A DNA stretch of 64,000 nucleotides from Allolobophora icterica (Eukaryota; Annelida; Clitellata; Crassiclitellata; Lumbricidae): the NCBI GenBank assembly GCA_963556255.1, contig OY744613.1, forward strand, positions 46,092,030 through 46,156,029, written 5' to 3'. Every line of letters starts with the position of its first letter. Position 1 is the stretch's first letter. A model generated the notes under the pieces. It was not told the origin of the DNA. It was given only the letters and a program-made list of their open reading frames with translations, and did not search any database. Below are positions 1-10,182 of the stretch, piece by piece. The position numbers and the translations under genes are program-made.

Positions 1-37
1 ACAATCGCAAATGAAGACGGGATGAGACCTCAGCCTA

Positions 38-112
38 CGACACTAACAATAACATCAATAATAACAATAACATCAATAGCAACAATAACAATAACAACAA
101 AAAGAATACCAT
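38..112. repeat. Imperfect AACAAT/ATCAAT simple repeat
   Basis: Degenerate repeats of acaata and atcaat units. No coding signal. Confidence 0.8.
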
Positions 113-340
113 CAATTGTACTTCTCTTCGCCGAAAATTTTACTTGCTTTAGTCGTTAGAATTTTTCTCTTAAATCATCAAATAATGTTGGGACTACATA
201 TTTGTCGTGCAAACTTTTGGTTATGTTTTACCTTCCAAGAAAATTTTAAAGTAATTATTACAGTGGTCTTCAAGTTTATTTACTCAGGTGCGAATTACTA
301 CGGCAGGGATATTCCCATCATGTGAGAGCATCAATCTGTG

Positions 341-751
341 GGTAATCCTGGGTTTTAGCGTCCGAAATTTATTTACATTGCATGAGCGATGAAAACATTT
401 CTTAGTAGGCCCAAAACTCAAACTAAAAGTTGGAAGATTTATTAAAATATTACTGAAACAAGAAGCTGGAGATCGATGAAAATATTACATAATAAAACTC
501 AAACCAGAAGTAGGAATTACAATGAAATTATATCGTTTTAGCGCCGATTTTCATTGTCGTGGATGAGCGATGAAAACATTTCATAGTAAAACTTAAACAA
601 GAAGTTGGAATATTAATGAAAATATAGCTCAAACTATGAGCTGGATGATCGATGAAAATACAACTGAAACTAGGAGTTGGATAAATGATGATTATTTATT
701 GTGTTAATATTTATTGTATTATAATTTCGGACGCTAAAACCCAGGTTTACC
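341..751. mobile_element. 411-bp MITE, GGTAA-type terminal inverted repeats, 8-bp TSD
   Basis: The ends are inverted repeats of about 29 bp starting GGTAA and sharing the core TTTTAGCGTCCGAAATT. They are flanked by an exact 8-bp direct repeat, AATCTGTG, at 333-340 and 752-759. The interior repeats the motif ATGAAAATATT...AAACTAGAAGTTGGATGATC several times and has no transposase. A second copy lies at 5291-5630 and a third, damaged one around 40490-41720. The 8-bp duplication fits hAT, Merlin-like or Mutator-like transposition; the superfamily is not assigned. Confidence 0.85.
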
Positions 752-759
752 AATCTGTG

Positions 760-1560
760 ATCGCTACAAGTGAAGTCATAGTCCAATCGTCGTATTTCGT
801 TGGAACACCCCATTCGAAATCCGATTATTCACAAAAAGCTAAGAGAAAAACGTGTTACTCTGCGAACGAAATATTTTACTGTCATGGACTACTTTCTCGG
901 TAACAACCTGCAAATATCCACACTTTTCTATCGCCCCGTTGTCCTAAAATGCTTTTATCCTTTGTCTAAAAGTTGAGCAACAACACGTTTCTTACCTTTA
1001 GGGCAAAATTTGGGCAATGACTACATGTCCCTTCCGTTGGGTATGCTCTTTGCGTATACAATAGCCTACTAGTTAAAAAATGGTCTTTTCATGTATTGAT
1101 TTGATAAGCAGTCATTTGATCTAGATTAGCATACATTTACATTTGTATAATTAAAAAATAACTGTGACACACGCTCGAAAGCACATTTAGTGTCTACAAT
1201 TATTTTGTATCGTATAGAAATAGTTTATTTCATCTTTAAACTCTTAGCACTACATCATATAATCTAACGACTTCCATAACGTCGTTAGCATAGTGTCTTA
1301 GGCATTGGTCGGTGATCGAATAGAGTTAAATCACGATCAATACATCATGATACTTCGAAAAAGCTAATCGAAATACTAAAAGGCTGTGGTGGGTGTGCAA
1401 GATGAGAGATATTAGTTTTCAGTTTAAACCTGACACAGGCCCCTAAAACTATTCACAAATTATCCATCCATCAATAAATTGACAAGAATTGATCTTGCCT
1501 TGACTATGGATCGGAAGTGGAAGCATACTGTGTTTAGTTCTTAGAATCCGATTGAAGATA
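760..1560. other. Intergenic stretch, no feature recognised
   Basis: AT-rich sequence without a long ORF, recognised repeat or splice-bounded coding segment. The short ORF at 685-903 starts inside the MITE and shows no domain. Confidence 0.6.
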
Positions 1561-1561
1561 A

Positions 1562-2164
1562 TAACGGGTAACTTTAGAATGACAACGAAATTGTAAAAAT
1601 GCCTCCAGACATCCTGAAGCCACCAATTTGGCTTTGTATGTTAAAATTATATTTGTTTGAGACATTCTCCATAGCATGTAGGCCATCTAAGGACACCGCA
1701 AGATATGCGACTGATCTACCGTAGTGTCTGCTGCCTACTCGAGGATATACGGGCCGAAGCTACATCTGTACAACTGAATACCTGTGAAAAGTTCTGAAAT
1801 TGCAAAACACTAGAAAAGAGCACTGAAGTCCAAATAAAGGCGCTATTGTGAAATACCATACATCAGTCGATTGCAAATTTAGTTGGATGAAAACAAGCCA
1901 AATCCATTGCACTATTCCAATCCCTTCTCCAGATATTACAATGAAAACACTGGGGTCCGGTCGAACCCCATTCGTGTACCAAAAGCTGAAAACTACCTTG
2001 GCCACTCGAGGGCCAGGGTGAGAATTGTCGGGGGGTTGGGGGGTTTAACCCTCAGTCTTTCTTAGGACCCCATAGTAAAGTCTTCATTGCATACCCCCAA
2101 CTCCACGTAAATCAAAGGCTAACCCCCAGTCTTTTTCCTACAATTCTCATACTGTCGAGGGCTA
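1562..2164 (+). mobile_element. Truncated TTAA-type MITE, family A
   Basis: Diverged copy of the element intact at 14918-15752 and 40649-41487. It shares the internal block on dense decay of ACTTTAGAAnGnCnACGAAATTGTA, the TGCAAATTTAGTTGGAT region and the right-end block ACTGGGGTCCGGTCG before the terminal CACTCGAGGG. The left terminus is missing and the right TTAA has become CTAA. The right end is interrupted by the small element at 2014-2154. Confidence 0.75.
2014..2154. mobile_element. 141-bp hAT-like MITE nested in family A copy
   Basis: Ends CAGGGTGAGAATTGT and ACAATTCTCATACTG are imperfect inverted repeats. They are flanked by an exact 8-bp duplication TCGAGGGC at 2006-2013 and 2155-2162, which is part of the right terminus of the host element. 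CAG-type termini with an 8-bp TSD are typical of hAT elements. There is no coding capacity. Confidence 0.85.
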
Positions 2165-2215
<51 letters not shown>

Positions 2216-2226
2216 CATTCATTTAT
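2165..2226. repeat. (TCAA)n / (ATTC)n microsatellite
   Basis: Tetranucleotide run, lying where the 3' tail of the minus-strand L2 fragment to its right would be. Confidence 0.95.
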
Positions 2227-2410
2227 ATAGCGCCCCTTCAAGGAAGCTATTCAGAGGCGCTCCCAGCCCAACCTCAGCGAAAGAGAACAGTCCTTAGAGC
2301 AGAGAAGAAAGCGATGAATGAGTTACGAGGAAGAGACCGTAGCTCAGGAGGAAGCCCATTCCAAAGTGTGGGTACAACCACGGAGAAAGCGCGCTGCTGC
2401 ATAGTATAGG
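2227..2410 (-). pseudogene. L2-like LINE 3' end
   Basis: Read on the minus strand, this gives the C-terminal reverse-transcriptase tail of an L2-type LINE (WNGLPPELRSLPR-like segment) followed by the 3' terminus containing GGGGCGCTATATAAAT. Related 3' ends (GAGGCGCTTTATAAAT) recur at 12480, 12880, 28985, 31250 and 36240. Confidence 0.7.
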
Positions 2411-2419
2411 GGTGCGTGC

Positions 2420-3826
2420 AAAAGGAAAATTCATCCTTTTTGCGGACGACACGAATATGTTTCTAACTGATAAGTCCATCACCAATCTTTTTACCGAGTA
2501 AATTATGAGTTAAAAATAATTGCTAATTGCTTTTGGGCTAACAAATTAACCTTGAATCTCGGCAAAACTAATTACATATTATTCCATGCTAAACGGAAAA
2601 CACCCCCTCCACCTAACTTAACGATTTCTATTAATGATAATTATACCCATGCATCGAGCAGGTCATTTCCACTAAGTTCCTCGGGGTTCAAATTGACTCC
2701 CACCTTACTTGGATCCCACATATTAGGTTAATTTCAAACAAAATAGCTAAAAATATAGGCATACTGAAAAGGGTTAGACACTGCCTGCCACCCAAAATAT
2801 TATTAAAATTATACTACATGTACACGTTGATATTCCCATACATGTCATATTGCAATATTTCCTAGGGCTCAAAGTATAAGACTATTCTAAAACCCCTTCT
2901 AAAACTCCAGAAATAGCCGTTCGTGTGATCTTTGGTATTCAATGGAAATGTAGTACAAAAAATATATTTCTTCAGCATAATATTCTAACCCCATCTCAAT
3001 TAAACCACTACCAATGCCTCATATTCATGCATAGATTTCATAATAACAAATTACCACTCTCAATGATTTCGTATTTCAGTACTGGCTCCTCCGTTCGCTC
3101 CCACTATACTCGCAAGGCTAATGAATATCGTGCAGAGCCTGCTCGCATAAATCCAAACGCTTCTCTATCAAATGTATGGGCCCTGCCCTCTGGAACGCAA
3201 CCTTTTTAGAATTGGCCCAGATACGCCAATTTCATACATTTAAAAGAAAAATCAAGACACACCTTATAGGAAATTGCTTGATCTATCATTATTCTTGTTT
3301 CCATGTATCATTATTCTTGTTTCCATGTATCTCATCTACTTCGCCTAGGTAAAAACAAACCTAAAGAAACAAGCCCCTATAGGCCCTACTAGGCACTATG
3401 ATTTCTACAGGTTATGCTAGGGCACAAAATCATACTGATAACAGTGAGAACTGGTAACTTCAATAACCTTTCTCACAAAACAAATTCTGATCTTGTGTTA
3501 AATTTTACTTAGTTAAGTCTTAGTTAAGAATAGGATAGGATATGCGTTTCAAGTCTCTTTGTAGTCCTATTAACTCGTTATATAGCTAGCGATCCATGGG
3601 GTGCCATAGTTTAGCGGGCTTTTCCCTTAGTGGCATCCTATTAGAATTGCACATGTATACAGATTATATTCCTTCCTGCCTACCGTTACTCAATGTAGGC
3701 CCTATTGTTTAAAACTTTAAATTATGTTTTGTTCACAGGACGGTCTTTTCTTTTGTCGATGCAGCATTGATTGAATAAAGTGTATGTTTCTTCTAATAAA
3801 CTACTTTGACTTGACTTGACTTGACA
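2420..3826 (+). pseudogene. CR1/L2-like LINE reverse-transcriptase relic
   Basis: Decayed 3' half of a non-LTR retrotransposon. The catalytic segment reads FILFADDTNMF near 2430-2465, followed by a Lys-Thr-Asn-Tyr-Ile-Leu-Phe segment. After several stops and frameshifts the C-terminal domain resumes at 2925-3209 (HYTRKANEYR, then VWALPSGTQ). An AATAAA near 3774 and a (TTGAC)n tail at 3804-3826 mark the 3' end. Not active. Confidence 0.8.
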
Positions 3827-4061
3827 CAGAACTGTAACTTGATGGTGTCTGGAAATTAAAAAAGTGGTAAAATGTTTGCATGCAAATCAGATTTTTTAAA
3901 ATAAATATATACAATACTTGCAATCAACATTTCTGGTAACTTTAACGTTAGTAATAAAGAATTTTAATTTTCTCAAACCTTATAGACTAAACACAAGTTT
4001 TCAACAGGGTTCAGCTGGAACCGCTAGACGCTTGTCAGCTTTTTTCGCTGCTGTCGAAATC
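3827..4061. other. Short AT-rich spacer
   Basis: Nothing recognised between the LINE tail and the TTAA-flanked element. Confidence 0.6.
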
Positions 4062-4065
4062 TTAA

Positions 4066-4306
4066 CCCTTTGAACCCTAATGGCTTCTATAGCGGCCAGA
4101 CGATATCCGATAATGACCCTAATGGCCTCTATAGCGGTCTCACGCTACTTTAATGTATGTATGTATGTATGTATGTATGTATGTATGTATGTATGTATGT
4201 ATGTATGTATGTATGTATGTATGAATGTATGTATGTATGTATGTATGTATGTATGTATGTATATATGTATCCATGTATGTACGTAAGTACGTATGTATGT
4301 ACGTAC

Positions 4307-4337
<31 letters not shown>

Positions 4338-4758
4338 TGTATGTATGGACGTATGTATGTATGTATTGCATGTATGTATGTATGTATTGCATGTATGTAC
4401 GTATGTATGTATGTATGTATGTATGTATGTATATGTATGTATGTATGTATGGACGTATGCATGTATTCATGTATGTATGTATGTATGCATGTATGTATGC
4501 ATGGATGGATGGATGGATGGATGGATGGATGTATGTATGTATGTATATAGGTATGTATGCATATGTATTCATTGTATTGTATATATGTATGTATGTATGC
4601 ACATAAGTATGTATGTATGGATGTATGTATGTATGGATGTATGTATGTATGTATGTATGTATGTATGTATGTATGTATGTATGTATGTTTTCTGAAAGTA
4701 CTTACTCAGGAACCCAGGGTCAGGTTTCTTTTACATAAGGAACGCAGGGTTCAAAGGG
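4066..4758. mobile_element. TTAA-flanked MITE carrying a microsatellite
   Basis: Termini CCCTTTGAACCC (left) and GGGTTCAAAGGG (right) are perfect 12-bp inverted repeats, flanked on both sides by TTAA (4062-4065 and 4759-4762). TTAA duplication plus CCC-type ends is the piggyBac superfamily signature. About 540 of its 693 bp are an ATGT-type tetranucleotide array. Left subterminal motifs (TAATGRCYYCTATAGCGG) are repeated twice. No transposase. Confidence 0.85.
4153..4690. repeat. (ATGT)n array with GATG interlude
   Basis: About 540 bp of ATGT repeats with point variants, and a (GATG)n block at 4501-4531. Long ORFs here on both strands (Cys-Met-Tyr-Val repeats) are products of the periodicity, not genes. 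Confidence 0.97.
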
Positions 4759-4762
4759 TTAA

Positions 4763-5282
4763 GTCTAGGTTCCAACTTTCAACAACGTATAGAGCCATTG
4801 TTTGAACTCTCGTAATCCTTTCACACGAATTTATTCGACGTTAAAGTCGTTAGGCGTCACAGCTTTTAGCCATTAGAATTATGGTTGACATAAAACAAGG
4901 TTCGGATCAAACCAATCGAAAGAGGGCAGAATGGTGCGCGTGTTTATAATCCAACTTCTATTCTCAGTATTTTGATTTCCATTTGACGCCATTTTGAAGA
5001 GCATCATGGGCGAAAATCGGATATCACAATAATATTTCCTTATTGTAACGGTATGACTTAACATTGCATTAAGTCTTCACATATTTATCATGTAATTGTG
5101 AATTACCTGTTTAACATTATCTTAAGTCGTGTGCAAATTCTCTTTATTTACCACTTTTACCATGTCAAAGCGTTCCATATTTGTGTAATAGTTCCAGCAC
5201 AGAACAGGAACGACATATACCGCCTGAACATACTCCCCGAACATATTCCTCCACACTAGGACACATTCTTTCTTTGCAATTA
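4763..5282. other. Intergenic stretch, no feature recognised
   Basis: No ORF with a recognisable domain and no repeat identified. Confidence 0.6.
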
Positions 5283-5290
5283 GATATGCC

Positions 5291-5630
5291 GGTAAAACCG
5301 TAGTTTACGTTGCTAAATTGATAGTGGTTGAAAATCTGAAGTTTACGTTGCTAAATCCCTTGACGTTAGGTCTATTACCAAGTATGAAAATTGTTTCATA
5401 GTTAAACTAAAAGTTGGATTATTGATGAAAATGTTACTGAAACTAGAGGCGGGATGTTTGATGAACATATAACTGCAACTATAGGTCGGATGAACGATGA
5501 AAATATTTCATATTAAGAGTTAAACTAGAAGTTGGATGATCAGCTACGTGAAGACATGACATTAATTTAGCAACGTTAAGTACGGGCCTGAAAAGATGTT
5601 GAATTTAGCAACGTAAACTACGGTTTTACC
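5291..5630. mobile_element. 340-bp MITE, second GGTAA-type copy, 8-bp TSD
   Basis: Perfect inverted repeats of 29 bp, starting GGTAAAACCGTAGTTTACG and ending with its complement. They are flanked by GATATGCC at 5283-5290 and 5631-5638. The interior has the same ATGAAAATnTT / ACTAGAAGTTGGATGA blocks as the copy at 341-751, but the terminal sequence after GGTAA differs. The two are therefore related subfamilies with different TIR bodies. Confidence 0.9.
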
Positions 5631-5681
5631 GATATGCCTACGTTTAGTGCTCAGTAAAGTTGATCACTATGGGGGAATAAC

Positions 5682-6132
5682 TGGCGAACATGTACAATCG
5701 GGGTACCTCTGTACTGTCTGGGTGGGTGATTTGCATCGTGAGGGTCGGTTAGGTCAGAGTGTGCGTCGTGAGGGTCGGTTAGGGCTTAGGGTCAGTGTAG
5801 CCTATGTATTTGTGCGACTAAAAGAGCCATACCTGCGAACGGAAGCTGGATTTTAAAAGGGAGTCAATAGATCGAATAAGAAGTTGGTCAGCTGGGGGAC
5901 CATGGACATAAGTTTGCACATCATCAGCATAGAGATGGCCAGATGCAAGATACTTACAGAAGAGAGAGTGAATACCAAGAGCAAAAATAATGTAAAGAAT
6001 AGGACCAAGAACAGAACCCTGGGACACCAAAGTTAATCCCAACCTTGGGCGTTCTTCAGGTAAGCCTACTCATAATCACTTGGATTTTAAAATTCAGGGC
6101 TAGAGTTAGACCCCGATTGTACATGTTCGCCA
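5682..6132. mobile_element. Candidate inverted-repeat element containing an L2 fragment
   Basis: A 21-22 bp inverted repeat (TGGCGAACATGTACAATCGG at 5682, its complement ending at 6132) encloses about 450 bp. Inside is a duplicated GTCGTGAGGGTCGGTTAG motif and, at 5840-6045 on the minus strand, an L2 reverse-transcriptase fragment (SQGSVLGPILY, then LYADDVQTYVH). No clear TSD, so it could be a MITE that captured a LINE piece or an inverted duplication. Confidence 0.55.
5840..6045 (-). pseudogene. L2-like reverse-transcriptase fragment
   Basis: Minus-strand translation contains the B and C motifs of a non-LTR reverse transcriptase in order: QGSVLGPILYIIFALG and HLYADDVQTYVHGPPADQL. It is truncated at both ends. 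Confidence 0.8.
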
Positions 6133-6876
6133 ATTTATAGGTTGAATAAGCCTCTTCATCCTAAGTTTATCTAAAACCGAATGCTGTGGCCAACTCCTTG
6201 AAACCTGTCCTCGTATAGGCCTACCCCGTGATCGATCGAGTCGAACTGCTACGATCGACTTGGCTCGGCCGACGATCGACTCGCTCGATTTTGTCGACTA
6301 ATTGACCTCTCGTCGACTTGATCTGTTTGTTCCCCGGGTGAGGTCTGCCAAAATGTTGCCACACATCAGAGTGAGAAGTCGAAGCATTCAGTCCTGTCCT
6401 AACCTACATACATTCGAACGTTTTGAGAACGTCGTTACTGACTACAGAGCTGAAATTTCCTGAAACTAGGGATGATTCTTCTGAATTATCTTAAATCCTT
6501 GTTGTGCTATGCTATGCTATTCTAGCACATTCCAACTTAGCCATCAGCCTGTTAGCTTTATATTAGAATTAACATATTTGAATTATTTTATATGGAATCT
6601 GGAAAATTAGTATAGGTATTACTGTAGTAAATTTCTACTTTTAGATAAATAAAATTGTTCATGCTCGTTTAACAACAATAACACTCGTTGGAAGAAATAG
6701 AAGATTGACATTAAAAAGGAATGTTAAAAATCATACCCAAAGAATTAACAGAAACTCATAAATAAAAGAAGCTTGTGTAATATACTCCATATGACATTTG
6801 ATAAGAAACAATTGTACTGCACACAGCTATCTCACTAATTCACATCAGCGTGTGTCACGAATGATGAGCAAAGATT
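6133..6876. other. Intergenic stretch with CGATCGACT-rich patch
   Basis: No gene recognised. At about 6228-6325 there is a CpG-rich patch of repeated CGATCGACT and GTCGACT words, unlike the AT-rich surroundings. Confidence 0.6.
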
Positions 6877-7262
6877 GTGCCCATCAGGACCAACACAGGA
6901 ATGCAAAAGAGACCATTGGGAAATGACAATGGCAAAAATATAATCGAAAAAACACTCAAGTGGAATAATTATTTATGTTGGAAAGAATTTTCACGATGTT
7001 CTGAGCCAAACACCCACCTGAAAATCAACACTGGAGAAAACTGCACAAGTGACAGAACATTCTGATCTGAATCTAATCTAAGGAGACATAAACGACTACT
7101 TCCACGAGAAAAACCATACAAATGCCCATATTGCGATAAAACATTTTCACAATCTTATGCATTGAATAATTACAAAAGATTCCACACTGGAGTGAAAATA
7201 TACAGATGTGGACTATGTGGAAAAGCATTTAAAAGAAGCGAACAACTAAGAAGAAGAAGAAG
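6877..7262 (+). pseudogene. 5' part of C2H2 zinc-finger exon, degenerate
   Basis: In one frame this reads a decayed finger, an in-frame TGA at 7063-7065, then SNLRRHKRLLPREKPYKC, a complete CPYC...finger and a further CGLCGKAFKRSEQL half-finger. Reading ends in AGA repeats at the SINE border. The broken finger continues in phase with the downstream ORF after the SINE (RKAHTMEKP). This suggests that it and 7569-8888 were once one exon. Non-functional as it stands unless spliced. Confidence 0.7.
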
Positions 7263-7560
7263 AAGAGCAGTCGTTTAAGCTAGCTCTGAGTTAGCCATGG
7301 GTATGAAGTGTTACCGACTTCATTTTCTTTGCCACGGCATAGGAGAGCGGTGGCTAGTCCTCTCCCATGCCTTCTTATCTTCCCAACTGACAATACGGTC
7401 AGTGTACTCATGATTGCTCAGTTGGCTAAGGGCACAGGTGGAACAGAAAACCCCAACCAAATTTCTGCCCTGGTGGGGATTTGAACCTTCAGTCTCTAGT
7501 TTGACAGACCAGTACACAAACCGCTACACTATTGAGCACCTCTAAACTGCAATAGAAAAG
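7262..7560 (-). mobile_element. tRNA-derived SINE inserted in zinc-finger exon
   Basis: The minus strand carries a tRNA-like head at 7473-7540. The B box reads GGTTCAAATCC (7477-7487) and an A-box-like TAGTGTAGCGG lies about 40 bases upstream of it. A body of about 200 bp follows, ending at an (AAG)n run near 7247-7268, which fits a SINE simple-repeat tail. The element sits exactly where a zinc finger breaks off and resumes. Internal pol III promoter boxes are predicted from sequence only. Confidence 0.75.
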
Positions 7561-7568
7561 CTCACACT

Positions 7569-8888
7569 ATGGAAAAGCCACACAAATGCGAGTTATGTGA
7601 CAAAGCATTTAAGACTTCTTCTGAACTGAAGACGCATAAACGAATGCATACAGGAGAAAAGCCATACAAATGCAAGCTATGTGACAAGGCATTTACAACA
7701 TCATCTAAACTGAATAACCATGAAAGGATCCACACTGGAGAGAAACCATACAAGTGTGAAGTATGTGGAAAAGCGTTTTCAAGACGTGATCGACTAAGCG
7801 ACCGTAGGAAAATTCACACTATGGAAAAACCACACAAATGCGAGTTATGTGACAAAGCATTTAAGACTTCATCAGAAGTTAAGATGCATAAACGAATGCA
7901 TACTAGAGAAAAACCATACAAGTGTCAAGTATGTTGCGAATCATTTTCACAGAGTACTTCTTTGAATTGCCATGAGAGGATCCACACTGGAGAAAGACCA
8001 TACAAGTGTAATTTATGTGGAAAATCATTTACAAGAAGCGATGCTCTAAGGTGCCACACAAGAACGCACACTGGAGAAAGACCACACAAATGCAAATTCT
8101 GTCATAAAAGTTTTGCACAAAATCATTGGTTACATATACATATGAAAAGGCACACTGGAGAGAGACCTTTTAAGTGTGAAGTTTGCAACAAGGCTTTTGT
8201 GTTAAAGGGTGAACTGGGTCAGCATTCTAAAATCCACGATGGAGATAGATCACACAAATGTCACCTATGTCAGAAATCATTTATAAGGAAAAGTTATTTG
8301 ACTATTCATATAAGAACCCACACTGGAGATAAACCATACAAATGTCAGCTCTGCCTAAAATCATTTACATGCAGTAGTCATTTGAAAAGCCATATGAAAA
8401 CCCATATTGGTGAGAAGCCATATATGTCTGATTTATGCTACAAGACCTTTGCACACAAGGGTGACCTACACAAGCATTTAAAGACCCGTAATGGAGATAA
8501 ACAATGCAAAGGCAACCTATATCATAAACGATTTAAGCAGGTTTCAGCGAAGAGCGACGAGAATACGTGTTCTGAAACCCACAATAGAGAAAAGCCATAC
8601 AAAGTCAAATTAGGTGGAAAAAAATGTGAGAAGACGGTCATTTTGACTGACTGCGTGAAAACTGTTACTGGAGAAAAGCAAAATCTGGAAACAGTTGGAA
8701 ATGAGACATCATCTGTTTCTGGCATTGAACCTTTCCTGGCGAAACCATTTGGATGTGTATTATGCAATGGAATATTTGAAATAGAAAAGGAGTTTATGGA
8801 GCACTGTTTCCACTTGTGTTTCTTTCCAGTGGATGGCGACTTTGCTGAACTGTTTGGAAATACCCAACTGACAACAATTACTTTATAA
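7569..8888 (+). CDS. C2H2 zinc-finger protein (KRAB-less, Krueppel type)
   Basis: A 439-residue ORF from ATG to TAA. It has ten tandem C2H2 fingers of the CX2CX12HX3H type, joined by TGEKPY/TGERPY-type linkers, over residues 1-305. In finger 3 the first zinc His is Arg. Three further repeats (to about residue 375) have lost most Cys/His ligands, and a lone CX2C...H motif sits near residue 400. The product is expected to be a nuclear DNA-binding protein; the target is unknown. The ATG lies inside an old linker (HTMEKPHKC), just after a SINE. The original N terminus is probably the broken finger segment at 6877-7262, so this may be a truncated allele or a pseudogene with a long surviving ORF. 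AATAAA signals follow at 8904. Confidence 0.75.
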   Translation: MEKPHKCELCDKAFKTSSELKTHKRMHTGEKPYKCKLCDKAFTTSSKLNNHERIHTGEKPYKCEVCGKAFSRRDRLSDRRKIHTMEKPHKCELCDKAFKTSSEVKMHKRMHTREKPYKCQVCCESFSQSTSLNCHERIHTGERPYKCNLCGKSFTRSDALRCHTRTHTGERPHKCKFCHKSFAQNHWLHIHMKRHTGERPFKCEVCNKAFVLKGELGQHSKIHDGDRSHKCHLCQKSFIRKSYLTIHIRTHTGDKPYKCQLCLKSFTCSSHLKSHMKTHIGEKPYMSDLCYKTFAHKGDLHKHLKTRNGDKQCKGNLYHKRFKQVSAKSDENTCSETHNREKPYKVKLGGKKCEKTVILTDCVKTVTGEKQNLETVGNETSSVSGIEPFLAKPFGCVLCNGIFEIEKEFMEHCFHLCFFPVDGDFAELFGNTQLTTITL

Positions 8889-9160
8889 AATATATTTTAA
8901 TTTAATAAATTAAATATATATTGCTTATTATCTGTAATCTCCAGTGTGTTGTATAGCAAATTTGTTTCAGACACTGTTGCCAAATATTAAGCTACAGGTT
9001 TCTAGAAGACTTGGTTAATTTATCTTCAGTTGTAACATAGTTGCCAAAGTAGCATATGATGCTTATAAAATTAAAGGCATCAGTAACATTAATGATATTA
9101 TATCACTTGAAACATAATATCCTCTTCATTCCTCTGACCGTTTGAATACGTGTTGCATAA
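8889..9160 (+). other. 3' flank of zinc-finger ORF with poly(A) signal
   Basis: AT-rich. AATAAA at 8904-8909, 16 bases after the stop codon, could serve 3'-end formation. Nothing else recognised. Confidence 0.45.
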
Positions 9161-9400
9161 ATACTGTGCAAATTCTGTCATAAACGTTGTGCACAAAGTC
9201 ATTGGTTACATATACATATGAAAAGGCACACTGAAGAGAAACCTTTTAAGTGTGAAGTTTGCAACAATGCTTTTGTGGTGCAGGGTGCACTGGGTTAGCA
9301 TTCTAAAGTCGATGATGAAGATAAATCACACAAATGTCCCCTATGTCAGAGATCATTCATACCGAGAAGTTATTTGAGAATTTTGAAGAAAGTTGGTATA
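9160..9400 (+). pseudogene. Duplicated zinc-finger fragment
   Basis: Nucleotide sequence closely matches fingers 7-9 of the upstream ORF (about 8092-8310): CKFCHKRCAQSHWLHIHMKRH, a second finger with an in-frame TAG, and a third partial finger ending at SYL. It contains a stop, a lost Phe and no ORF start, so it is a decayed segmental duplication about 1 kb downstream of its source. Confidence 0.85.
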
Positions 9401-9429
9401 GCGTTCTATTCAAATAATTCTAACCATAT

Positions 9430-9955
<526 letters not shown>

Positions 9956-10182
9956 ATATTAGCAATGCGGTAGATGACCTAGTTAGTCAGCCACCTTAGC
10001 CAATATCGTGTTCACCGCTTATGGAAGGCTGTTAATCAGAGAATAACTAGTCCGGACTTAGGCGAATAACGTATGCATTGCTCATACACATAGGTCTGAT
10101 TATTCAGTAGTGTCCAAACTGTTACCTTTGAAGTGTACACTGACCTGTTATTAGACTGTGCTTTCAAAAATGTCAAGGTTAA

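Noticed and set aside
4080..4805. Several long overlapping ORFs on both strands (Cys-Met-Tyr-Val and His-Thr-Tyr-Ile repeats)
   Set aside because: They are translations of the ATGT microsatellite; all frames stay open because the repeat lacks stops.
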